Of a stretch of 64,000 nucleotides of DNA, positions 34,891 to 44,236 are shown piece by piece. Where the stretch lies: NCBI GenBank assembly GCA_033977485.1, contig CM066983.1:106019080-106083079 (forward strand), read 5' to 3'. This DNA is from Hydrangea macrophylla (Eukaryota > Streptophyta > Magnoliopsida > Cornales > Hydrangeaceae). Position numbers and translations under genes: made by a program. The notes under the pieces are model-generated. The model searched no databases. It saw nothing but the letters and a program-made list of their open reading frames with translations, and had not been told where the DNA came from. Every line of letters begins with the position of its first letter. Within the stretch, counting starts at the first letter, position 1.

Positions 34891-36563
34891 ACCACAGTCT
34901 CTACTGAACTGCCTGCTCCATCTGATGGGTCTGCATCAGACCCTGACCCTCTTCCTAGACGTAGTGACCGAGTAAAAACTCCTCCGATTCATCTTTGGGA
35001 TTACCTTTGTTTTTCTACAATTCTCTCTCACCATGAGCCTCAATCTTACCATGAGGCCAATTCCAATCCTCTTTGGCAGAAAGCAATGGATGATGAATTG
35101 ACTGCACTTGAACAAAATCACACATGGGATTTGGTGGACTTGCTAAGTGGCAAGAATGCTATGGGATGCAAGTGGGTTTACAAGATCAAAACTCAATCAG
35201 ATGGATCTATTGATCGTTACAAAGCCCGCTTAGTAGCCAAGGGCTTTACTCGGGAGTATGGGATTGATTATGAGGAAACATTTGCCCCGTTGCCCGTCTC
35301 ACCTCTGTTCGCAGCCTCATTGCAGTTGCTGCAGTTCACTGTTGGGACTTATTCCAAATGGATGTAAAAAATGCCTTCCTCAACGGTGACCTCACTGAAG
35401 AAGTTTATATGCGTCCTCCTCCTGGTTATCATCATCATCCTCATCAAGTTTGCAAGCTCCGCCGAGCTCTATATGGTCTCAAGCAAGCTCCTCGAACTTG
35501 GTTTGCAAAGTTTAGCAGCATTGTTGAGCGCTTTGGGTTCACAGGCAACTCTTATGATTCAGTTCTTTTCATCCACAGAACTGACCGGGGCATTATTCTA
35601 CTTCTCCTCTATGTGGATGACATGATTATCACAGGAGATGATACATCTGGAATCTTGGATCTCAAAACCCATCTCAGCCAACATGTTGAAATGAAAGATC
35701 TCGGCAAACTTAACTATTTTCTGGGCCTTGAGATCACTTCTAGTTCTGACGGATATTATCTCTCTCAAGCCAAGTATGCCTCAGACTTGCTTACACGGGC
35801 GAGACTTACAGACAGCAAGACAAGTACCACTCCTCTCGAGCCTAACTGTAGGCTCACTCCTATGGATGGTGTACCCTTGGATGATCCTACTCTATATCGT
35901 CAGCTTGTTGGGAGTCTTGTTTATCTGATAGTTACTAGACCTGATATCTCCTATGCTATCCATATTGTAAGTCAATTTTTATCTGCTCCTCGATCTCCTC
36001 ATTATGCAGCAGTTCTCCGCATTCTCAGGTACATCAAAGGGACCTTATTTCATGGTCTCCACTTCTCTGCTCACTCATCTCTTGAGCTACGTGCCTACTC
36101 AGATGCAGACTGGGCAGGAGATCCTACTGATCGTCGTTCCACCACTGGGTATTGCTTCTTCTTGGGTGACTCTCTCATCTCCTGGCGTAGTAAGAAACAA
36201 ACTGTTGTTGCCCGATCTAGAACAGAAGCTGAATATCGTGCCCTTGCTGATACCACTCAGGAACTTCTCTGGCTACGCTGGTTACTTGAGGACATGGGGG
36301 TAAATCATCCAACTGCTACAACCATCAGTTGTGACAACCAAAGTGCCATTCAAATTGCTCACAATGATGTCTTCCATGAACGTACAAAACACATTGAGAT
36401 CGATTGTCATTTTGTTCGTCATCATCTTTCTTGTGGTACCATTCGACTTAACTCAGTCTCCTCCACTGATCAGACTGCTGACGTATTCACCAAAGCTCAT
36501 CCACTGGGACGTCTTCAGGATTTAGTTTCCAAACTCAAGTTGGTTTCCATTCTACCACCTTGA
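34891..36563 (+). pseudogene. Copia polyprotein, 3' part (RT and RNase H)
   Basis: Continuation of 24077-25866 after the nested Gypsy element. The reverse transcriptase domain includes the [12 protein letters not shown] and YVDDM motifs (catalytic Asp pair near 35616-35621). RNase H follows with AYSDADWAGD and TEAEYRAL, and the protein ends about 15 bp before the 3' LTR. One frameshift is visible: near 35287 a base is missing in the FAP segment, so the open frame from 34570 ends at 35367 while the RT continues in the frame used by 35358-36563. Confidence 0.9.
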
Positions 36564-36576
36564 GTTTGAGGGGGGT

Positions 36577-36815
36577 TGTTAGAATAATGTTAGAATATTT
36601 GTCTACATTCTTGTACCTATTATATCTTACTATACTTACTGTCTAGATACATTGTACTATCAGTTGTACTACCAGCCTAGGTACTTTTCTTTTCCTTTTA
36701 GGATTCTCTCTTGACCTATATAAAGGCTACTCATTGTAAGGTTTAATCACACCATTCAATACACAATTCTTAGTATTGTCTCACTCTCTCTCCCTCTCTC
36801 TTATATATTCTAACA
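36577..36815 (+). repeat. 3' LTR of the Copia element
   Basis: 239 bp, TGTT...AACA, preceded by a G-rich polypurine tract and followed by the ATATG duplication. Confidence 0.95.
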
Positions 36816-36820
36816 ATATG

Positions 36821-37210
36821 CATGGAACAAGTTGTTTCTCTCTTCTTAATTTGCTCACACTTTTTACACATTTCCCAGAATGTTGAGATTGTCTCGACGT
36901 TAGAGCACTTTATCGTGCCTGGTTTGCCTGATCAAATCCAATTCACTAAATTAAAGCTCAGCTACCCGGTCCCTTCAATCCAGGATCAATCATTGGGTTC
37001 AAATTAAGGATATGAGAAGAAAAAAAAACCGCAAAAAAGATGATCAGAATAGGTGAATTGGCAGCTTATGGGGTGGTGGTGAATAGTTTCGAGAGGAGCC
37101 TGAATCAAACTACATGAACGAATATAGGAAGGTGAGAGATGATAAAATTTGGTGTATATATAGCTAGGACCATTATCCACCATTGACGCAACAAAGATTT
37201 CACCGATAAC
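36821..37210 (+). pseudogene. UGT73-like pseudogene, segment 2
   Basis: Middle part of the third UGT. A FIVPGLPDQIQFTK stretch matches the paralogues' PFVIPGLPDRIEFTK, and GGCAGCTTATGGGGTGGTGG matches their AYGVVVNSF codons. Frameshifts and stops are numerous. It ends at the LINE insertion; ACCGATAAC at 37202-37210 is the left target duplication. Confidence 0.8.
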
Positions 37211-37421
37211 TTTTTTTTTTTTTTTCTTCGGAAAATGGGTAAATGAATAAAAGAAAGCCAAACGGCATCTACAAAAAACAAGGGGCATACCCCTGGATAA
37301 ACAACGAGAATAAAGAACATAATAGACAACTATGAACCAAGGAATGGGAGCCTTTCAAGGGAAGGAAAGCAACCCATCTCAACAAAGGACCTGACCTAGA
37401 AAAGAAAGCACAAAACAAAGA

Positions 37422-38705
37422 TCAAGATCTATGCCGCCCCTTAGGACGATTTCCACTAAATTTCATCTTGGCTTCTTTTTTCTTCTGTCTGGAAGACATG
37501 GAGTACAAAGGAGTGTGAAATTGATCACCATAATTAACTACAAACTCCTCTTCGATATCATCATCTTCCACTCCCACAGTTTCATCATCATCGTCTCTAG
37601 CTTGGGCAGAAGTAGTAGCTACGTCCCGAGGGGCAGGACTATGAGAAGTTCCATTAGTCGCTTGGGAGAGGACAGAAAATCTGTTGTCCACCTTCATGAT
37701 TGCATCCTTAGTAGAGCAAACATTGGTCTTACCCCTCCCAAGCACTTCAGTCCACTGGCTTTCCACAATAGGATCAATAATCGTGGGCTTAGGGATCTCC
37801 TTTTCCTTCTGGGTATGTTGTACTTCTCTCCATTGTTGAATTGGGGCTCTCTTGGGAAAAGAGTAGGAGGATTGTTGGACAAGGATCTTTTTATTACAAT
37901 CATGACCAAAAGATTTGCAAATACTGCATTTAGATGGGGTCCACTGATACTCCACTTGGATAGTAATCGACTCGCACCCAGCAATGGGATTATCAGTTTG
38001 AAGCTCAAAACTGTTGACCCACTCATCACTTGCTTCAACTTCAATACAAATTCTCGCATAAGTAATCCGTCCACGGCTAGCAGTCATACTATCCACGTGT
38101 AGAGGCTTGCCAACCATGCTTGCTATATAGCTTAAACCCTCAGGTGTCCAATATTCCAGGGGAATGTTATGAAAGTGAACCCAAATTGGGACTCTAGACA
38201 CACAATTCTTTCCAATAGTAAAATGGGGCTCCCATTTTCTAAGAATTATAGGTTGGCCAGCAAATCTCCATGGACCTCCCTCTATAACTGATTCCAAGGC
38301 TTGGGTGGATTGGAACTTAAAAAAGAAGTTGCCTTGGTTAGTTGCGAGAGTATCAATAAGGCCAGCATTAATCCAGTGCCGAGCTGCAATATTATGAACA
38401 AGAGAGAAAGGGAGTTTTCCTCCCAGGAAAAAACCCACAAGTGTATTCTGCCATTCATTGCAACCAAGATCGGTGACAGCAGATGGAACCTTGAGAATGA
38501 GATTCTGTCTATAAGGGGTTAAGTCAATATGTTTTAAGTTAAAATCACACCTTGTGGTTGGGGCTGGATTAACCACCTCGGACCAAGTGGGCTTGAAGTG
38601 GGAAGGATTCTCTGGACCAACTTCATGTGACAATCCGAGAGGGGACAGCATATAATTACCAGGTAGACCCTTGTCTTTCCAAATGCTTGTATGGGCTAGA
38701 CCCAT
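37422..38705 (-). pseudogene. LINE ORF1, DUF4283 and zinc-knuckle part
   Basis: 427 codons. A DUF4283-type domain covers about residues 70-235 (VGFFLGGKLPF, IEGGPWRF, IWVHFHNIPLEYWT). It is followed by a VEYQW segment and a CCHC-like knuckle (CSICKSFGHDC), then a D/E-rich stretch and a basic end (KKKEAKMKFSGNRPKGRHRS). Such ORF1 proteins bind RNA or DNA in plant L1 elements. The internal frame is open for its whole length. Confidence 0.85.
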
Positions 38706-38736
38706 AATAGATGTGGACTTTCCATTCGGAGGGCCA

Positions 38737-39930
38737 CTAGAGCCTCACGTGAAGTGAAGTGCAGGGGCCCATAGAATCAGATTGGGCCTCATGATGAGGC
38801 ACCACATTACAGCCAACATTAATCTTCATTGGGCCCACACCAGGAGACGAGGTCAAAGTGCACTGAAGAGCAGCCGACGTGGACTCCCCACTAACGGCTC
38901 CATTGTTCTGTCCATGGTCAGATGTTAGGTGGGCATTAAATGCTATACATGATTCGCCAGCCTTGCATCCCTCCTGGCCTTTAATGCCATGCGTACAAGG
39001 TTGGACAACAGAACTATCCAGAGAAATTCTTGGGGCCCACTCCCAAGGATTTTCTGATTTGTTTGGATTAGGTGGACTGTCCACCAACCTCTCCAGCGTG
39101 AAAACGTTGGACAAACCATTGGATGAGTTGGCAAGCATATCATCCTCCACCACTCGCTCCTTTGGTGCGTGCACCATACCACCATCTTCAACCTCTGATT
39201 CAACCACAGATTCAACAAGAGGGACATCATTTCCCATGGCAGTAGCTCCAGTACTAGTGATATGCATTGGACCATCCAACATAGAGTAATCAACCGAGCT
39301 TAAAGGTTGAACAATAGCATTAGTTTGTAAAAGTTCCAACAAGAAACTTCCAAGTTGGTTAGGTTCTGACCGATCATTTGCTAGAAGAGAAACATTACTA
39401 GCAGCCTTGTCATGAGCAAAACGTCCTTCAGAAATGGCATCAAAGCGTTCCTTAATGGCATCACGTTTAGTCTGCAACTCAAAGTTCATGGCCGAGACGG
39501 CAGAAACCTCAACAGGGGGAACAAAGGGTGAGGTTGATAAATGGCTAGGAGCATGAGTATCTGCACTAAGAATATTGGGAGCTTCAGTAGAGCCTTCAAA
39601 CTTTGTATCTTGAGCACAAACTTCCACCTCTGAATCATCCACTTCAGTTGCTGCAACAACCTTTGATTGATCAAGTGAAAGAGCCTTTGAACCATGTATC
39701 TGTGTCCATATATCACCAACAAACTCATTTGCATATGGATCTTTTGGCGGTCCCCGACATCTTAAGGATCGTCTTAGATCCCCTTGATTTGTGATATCCA
39801 ATTTCTCAGCAGAACTATTCACATTGGTATTAGTTGCTGTTACAAAGTGTTGGAGTTCTTTTAAAGAAAGTATGATCTTTGAAGAAGAGGCTGAAGATGG
39901 AGTCCTTTTAAGCCTATCTTTCTTACCCAT
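38737..39930 (-). pseudogene. LINE ORF1, N-terminal part
   Basis: 397 codons starting MGKKDRLKRTPSSASSS. It is a basic start followed by a long low-complexity region rich in Ser, Glu and Val, without a recognised domain. It ends at a TAG (38737). The DUF4283 part resumes 31 bp downstream in another frame, so a small indel near 38740 splits one original ORF1. Confidence 0.75.
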
Positions 39931-40020
39931 GAAGGCTATGCAATTAAGTTTCTAGAGAGAAGAGGGAGCTTCTCTCTCTAGAAAACATTCTGTTTCCTTT
40001 CCGTTCTCTTTACCGATAAC

Positions 40021-40400
40021 TTAGAGAGGCAACAAGCTAGTCCAGCATTGACGAAAACCATTGCCTGATGAGATGGCTCGATTTACACGAGCCAATAAGT
40101 GTAGTTTATGCTTGTCTTGGAAGCCTTACGCGTCTTTTGCTTCCACAATTGATAGAGAGCTTGGTTTGCATGGGATTAGAAGCTTCAAATCGCCCCTTGA
40201 TCACTTGGGGATTTCGGACTATGGATTGGAGGGAAGGACTAAAGAGCGAGAGAGGCCTTGTGATCCAAGTTGGGCCCCACAGCTGCTGATATTGTCTCAT
40301 TAAGCAATCAGAGGGTTCTTAATTAGAGCTCAACGCTTGAAGGTGTTTTGTGCTGGCGTGCCAATATTGGTGATGTGGCCTTTATTTGCCCAGCAGTTCT
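40021..40400 (+). pseudogene. UGT73-like pseudogene, segment 3 (PSPG region)
   Basis: Third segment of the dismembered UGT. It contains a [10 protein letters not shown] stretch and a degraded PSPG box from about 40262, with a TAA inside LILSH, to about 40400 (AGVPILVMWPLFAQQ). It is cut at 40401 by the LTR of the second Gypsy element. The last 200 bp or so of the gene are not found after that element, so they were lost together with part of the 3' LTR. Confidence 0.8.
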
Positions 40401-40480
40401 TGTAATACCCCGTATTTTCAATAAATATTTAATGCAGAGAGATTCTATATACTTCACTTGACCATTCAAGAAATTTCATC

Positions 40481-40672
40481 TTCGATCGATCGAAGCTAGT
40501 TCGAGCGATCGAGACCCTTCAGTTCAAGCGATCGAACCCTTTTCGAGCGATCGAAAACCCTACCGACATAAATTTAATACGTGGTCCCCACTTCAATCGA
40601 TCAAACTGTTTTCAATCGATCTAACCTGACCGATCTGAGTTCGAGCGATCGAACATACTTCGATCGATCGAA
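40481..40672. promoter_or_regulatory. Upstream cluster of paired TTCGATCGATCGAA palindromes
   Basis: Eight motif copies form four pairs with centres at 40487.5/40506.5, 40529.5/40548.5, 40598.5/40617.5 and 40646.5/40665.5. Every pair is exactly 19 bp apart, while the gaps between pairs vary (23, 50, 29 bp). The cluster lies 60-250 bp upstream of the TATA box, where transcription-factor sites would be. The same layout occurs at the start of the 3' LTR. Confidence 0.65.
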
Positions 40673-41166
40673 CGTGTAATGATTTGAATCCCAGTTTTCG
40701 CGCAGAAACGGCCACCTGCACCCCATCCTCTCCTATATATACACTGCATTCGTGTGTGTGGTGGGTTTGCTGAACCCTTGTAGCAAGAGAGAGTTGAGAG
40801 TGTGTGTGCTTGTGTGTTGGTATACATATATATACACATACCTTCATATGTCTATATATATATACACACACATATCTATATATATATACACTCAGCAGAG
40901 AAGAGAAGAAGGAGAAGAAGAAGAACAAGAAGAGAGGAGGAGACAGAGAGAGACAGAAGAGACGAAGAAAGGAACAGAGAGAGAGGCCGCCATTAAAGCT
41001 TCGGAGCTAAAGCTTACCCAAACGCGCCCTTACGACTTGTGGTGAGTTCCAAACTCACTCGGTATCTTAGTCATGATGTTTTACATATTTTGGACGTATA
41101 AATTATAACCCAAACATCCCTTAGCACATTCTGCACGTTCACTGGCAGAATCTGTAGAAGACGAAG

Positions 41167-41413
41167 TTCGATCGATCGAACTGAGTTCAATCGATCGAAC
41201 AGCAGAGTCCCAATCGATCAAACTGAGTTCAATCGATCGAACAGCAGAGTCCCAATCGATCGAACTGAGTTCAATCGATCGAACATCCCTGAGTTCAATC
41301 AATCGAGAATACTTCAATCGATTGAGACTACCTTCACTTCGATCGATCGAGAAGACTTCAATCGATCGAACAGCACTTTCTTCGAGCGATCGAGATGACC
41401 TCAATCGATCGAA
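41167..41413. promoter_or_regulatory. Downstream array of the same palindromes, period 42-44 bp
   Basis: Twelve copies in six pairs. Within-pair spacing is 19 bp every time (41173.5/41192.5, 41215.5/41234.5, 41257.5/41276.5, 41300.5/41319.5, 41344.5/41363.5, 41387.5/41406.5) and between-pair gaps are 23-25 bp. Part of the regularity reflects tandem duplication of a pair. This array is downstream of the TATA box and would be transcribed. The 3' LTR breaks off inside it. Confidence 0.65.
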
Positions 41414-42704
41414 CCTAGCAGAACATGAATGTATTCCTTTCAGTTTATAATGCATAGTGCGTAGTTGTTTAATTGTTGTTTCATGTTCCTATTTTGCGAT
41501 ATTATGGATTTCGGAGGTAATGGGATACGATAACGAGATTGAGATAATATGGTGAGTAACGTAGTCGGGTTCGGAACGCTAGTAATAGTACGACGCGATG
41601 ACGTAGTAAGTTTGAGATGATAATACTGGGTATTATTGGATAAGTGAGAAAGGAGTCAGTAAGAGGATTGGTATGTTTAAAGTTGTGTGTGTCGAGCTGA
41701 TGATTCGCTCAGGTTAAATCCGATAAGTGTATGTCAAGGATTTGATCAGGATCGTGAGAATTATGGGTGCACAGTACTCGCAAGAGTTCTTAAAAGCGGT
41801 GAACAGTAAGAGTTCTTAAAAGCGGTGAACAAGAGTAGATGTGGCACGCCCATGATTTGAATTACCAGAGCTGTGTATGTATCGTACTCGCAAGCGTTCT
41901 TAAAAGCGGTGAACAGTAAGAGTTCTTAAAAGCGGTGAACAAGAGTATGGGTACATCCATGGACCAGTCGTTATATGAGAACGATGTATGGGTGCTCGCA
42001 AGAGTTCTTAAAAGCGGTATAACGGTGAACAAGAGCACTGGTATGTTGTGCTGATATAATCAGTTCGAGATAGTCAGTTGGGTATTGTGAAATCAGTCTT
42101 AGAGTGGGAGTCGATAAGAATCGATTTATGATATGTCTGAATAAAAGAGTGAGGAATATATTTAGTATCACTGTCATCTATTGTTCATAACTGTAAATAT
42201 GTCATTTCTATGAGACTGTGTTAGTTAGTGCTCACTCAGCTTTCAACAAGTTGACGGCCTTTATTGCCTGGACATTCCCCGTCCAGACTATCCTGTCCTT
42301 TACAATGCAGATGACGGAACTCATGGCGATAACGATTACCCTGAAGGGAGTTACGTAGAGAATGACCCCACTGATGCCGGTCAGGCTGATGACTATCCGT
42401 ACGCCAGCTGAAGACCTGAAGATAGATAGTAGTTATATTACTACTTTTCCTTTTACTGTTGTACTTTGTAGTTAACGGGTACTTGGGCATATGTTGTCTC
42501 CAGACCTGTTGTGATCCTGTGGACCGTACTCTGATGTTTGTAAAAGATAGAACCGTGTTTTTATTTCAGTTGTTTTACTGTTCCTGTTTGGACTAGTACT
42601 ATGTGGTGTGGATTATCAGTGACTTTCACTTGTCATTCCCTATGGACCCATAAAGGAAATTTATTTTTCTCTATTTATGCTACTCCGGGGCGTGACAGGG
42701 TTTT

Positions 42705-42716
42705 TGGTATCAGAGC
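42705..42716 (+). promoter_or_regulatory. Primer-binding site of the second Gypsy element
   Basis: TGGTATCAGAGC, an exact initiator tRNA-Met complement, seven bases after the LTR end. Confidence 0.9.
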
Positions 42717-42860
42717 ACCTGGTTATATTACAGTTAGGTTCTGATATTGTCGTTCACTGATGGATTCCACACCATCTGGTTCTAGTATTTAAGATTTTCT
42801 TGAGATGAGATATGAGTATAAGATAAGTTCGTCTTCCTGACGATAGATAGTTTTCCTTTG

Positions 42861-42869
42861 CAGGATAGC
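42861..42869 (+). promoter_or_regulatory. Candidate 3' splice site before the acidic ORF
   Basis: TTTTCCTTTGCAG ends at 42863, seven bases before the ATG at 42870, and reads as a pyrimidine tract plus CAG acceptor. A second candidate (TATGTCTCTTGTAG, ending at about 44218) precedes the gag ATG at 44237. Together they would allow two spliced leaders. This is inference from sequence only. Confidence 0.35.
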
Positions 42870-43865
42870 ATGGATCTAGAGTTTCATCAGTTTGTTACCG
42901 ATGCTTATGGAGGACACGTGATCCATGGGGATACCGTGGAGCCAGCTGACCCAGAGTTTTATCATGAGCGTGTGTGCCAGATAGCTAGTAGACATTTGGA
43001 GGAGGACATGTGGAGAGCACTTTATGTGACAGAGAGGACTCACCCGACACAGATGCGTATGGATGCTTACCATACTGCGAGGATTGGTAGAGACATTTGC
43101 CAGGAGATATTACGGTTAGTTCAGAGTAAGCCTGAGATGGATGAGATTGAGTTGAGAGCTATTGTAGCCGGTCCACCAGAGCCTGTAGTTGCACCAGCGC
43201 CAGCAACACCACCACCATCGCCGGTACCCGATGTACCAGTTCCAGAGCCTGAGCCGATTCAGGAGGATGAGGACCTGGAGCCTGAGGATGAGCATGCCGA
43301 TGAGGACATGGACGGAGATGGAGAGGAGGAGCCGATAGATGACGAGGACCCAGTCGAGGATGAGCATGCAGATGATGATGAGCCTGAGGATGACCCCGAG
43401 GAGCCAGAGTTTGAGCCAGAGGATCCAGTACCAGACCCAGAGGCTGTTGAGGCAGAGATAGTAGCAGATGAAGATGCGCCCGATGAGGAGGTAGTTGTGC
43501 CAGAGGCACCAGTTGTGCTTCAGATACCAGCTGGACCCATTATGCATATGGCAGCTATGGCCGATATGGCAGTAGGATGGATAGCTCAGATGGTCGCACA
43601 ACCAGCAGATTTTGTTATGGGAGAGGCAGCCATAGCGGGAGCTCTTGATATAGCTGATGGATTCGCCGCAGTAGCAGTCGATGTCGCCAACCAGGCGATA
43701 GCAGACGGGATAGAGGATGATGATGCAGAGGTGATAGAGGATTGGGATATAGGAGTTGTAGTCGGAGATCTTGCTGCTCCAGTTGAGGACGATCCACTCG
43801 AGGAGATGGAGATTGATTCAGAGGATGAGGCACCACCAGCAGGATCAGACGCTGACGACTTTTGA
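42870..43865 (+). CDS. Acidic accessory protein encoded between the 5' LTR and gag
   Basis: 331 residues from the ATG at 42870. I do not recognise the family. An N-terminal part of about 100 residues, probably helical, runs to VQSKPEMDEIELRAIVAG. A proline-rich linker follows (residues about 105-130), then about 90 residues dominated by Asp, Glu and Pro, then an Ala/Met-rich, mildly hydrophobic stretch (about 220-285), then a second acidic tail ending AGSDADDF. There is no signal peptide or clear membrane segment. Despite the low-complexity composition the frame is open for a kilobase in a young element, which suggests it is or was translated. Extra ORFs upstream of gag are known in some Tat/Ogre elements but are not a standard part of chromoviruses. 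Acidic proteins of this kind can bind histones or basic domains; that is speculation. Confidence 0.6.
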   Translation: MDLEFHQFVTDAYGGHVIHGDTVEPADPEFYHERVCQIASRHLEEDMWRALYVTERTHPTQMRMDAYHTARIGRDICQEILRLVQSKPEMDEIELRAIVAGPPEPVVAPAPATPPPSPVPDVPVPEPEPIQEDEDLEPEDEHADEDMDGDGEEEPIDDEDPVEDEHADDDEPEDDPEEPEFEPEDPVPDPEAVEAEIVADEDAPDEEVVVPEAPVVLQIPAGPIMHMAAMADMAVGWIAQMVAQPADFVMGEAAIAGALDIADGFAAVAVDVANQAIADGIEDDDAEVIEDWDIGVVVGDLAAPVEDDPLEEMEIDSEDEAPPAGSDADDF

Positions 43866-44236
43866 GTCAGGACCTGCAGGACTTAGTTTTGTTAGTTTTA
43901 TCAGGACATGTTGTCCACTAGATTTTTGGGAGCTTGAGAGATAGCTATTTGACCATAGCTTTGTATAGATGTTAGCAGTAGTATTAGTAGTTGACCTTAG
44001 TGATGTGTTACTTATGTCCCACGTGGTACATGGTATGGTTACTGTGTACTCCATGGTACATCTTTTGATATATATATATATACGAGCAGTACTTTTGATA
44101 TTGATTGTTGGTTGTTTGATGTGTTGCTTTGTAGAACTGTTAGTTCTTGTTGCTTTTCTTTCTATTTTGGTTTCGTTTCTACGAGAAGACTTTCAGCTGA
44201 TCAATATGTCTCTTGTAGGCAATACTCGTTATCATC
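43866..44236 (+). other. Spacer between the acidic ORF and gag
   Basis: A 371-bp non-coding T-rich segment with a short (TA)n run near 44071-44081 and the candidate acceptor TCTCTTGTAG about 20 bp before the gag ATG. Nothing else is visible. Confidence 0.5.

Larger units (their letters stand above)
23435..36815 (+). mobile_element. Ty1/copia LTR retrotransposon, interrupted by a nested Gypsy element
   Basis: Two 239-bp LTRs (23435-23673 and 36577-36815) begin TGTTAGAATAATG and end ATATTCTAACA. They are flanked by a perfect ATATG target duplication (23430-23434 and 36816-36820). The primer-binding site TGGTATCAGAGC follows the 5' LTR directly and a TTTGAGGGGGG polypurine tract precedes the 3' LTR. 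The order protease, integrase, reverse transcriptase, RNase H is that of Copia. Without the nested element it is about 4.35 kb, with most of gag missing. The LTRs differ at only a few positions. Confidence 0.95.
37211..40011 (-). mobile_element. L1-type LINE with ORF1 only, minus strand
   Basis: A 2.8-kb insertion with a poly(A) tail (read as T at 37211-37225 on the plus strand) and a 9-11 bp target duplication (ACCGATAAC at 37202-37210 and 40012-40020, possibly plus TT). The 5' leader, about 80 bp, precedes an ATG at 39930. ORF1 fills the body and ends at 37422, only about 200 bp before the tail, leaving no room for endonuclease or reverse transcriptase. It therefore resembles a half-LINE mobilised in trans. 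The clean duplication shows that it inserted in this form or nearly so. Confidence 0.85.
40401..42697 (+). repeat. 5' LTR of the second Gypsy element
   Basis: 2297 bp, from TGTAATACCCCG to CCGGGGCGTGACA. The TATA box TATATATA is at 40734-40741. Palindrome clusters lie on both sides of it (40481-40672 and 41167-41413). A separate block near 41770-42030 repeats CGCAAGAGTTCTTAAAAGCG and GGTGAACAGTAAG units several times, both a minisatellite and a recurrent AAGAGTTCTTA palindrome. Confidence 0.9.

Noticed and set aside
37431..38102. Plus-strand open frame of 223 codons
   Set aside because: It is the antisense shadow of the LINE ORF1 DUF4283 region.
40752..41045. Overlapping Arg/Glu-rich and Tyr/Ile-rich frames in the second Gypsy LTR
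   Set aside because: Translations of a TATA microsatellite and a GAAGAAG leader, duplicated in the 3' LTR.
40481..41413. CRISPR array
   Set aside because: Eukaryotic DNA; the repeats are short palindromes inside an LTR, spacers are not unique 30-40-mers and there are no cas genes.
43116..43601. Minus-strand frames of 161 and 116 codons opposite the acidic ORF
   Set aside because: Low-complexity antisense shadows created by the D/E/P-rich coding strand.
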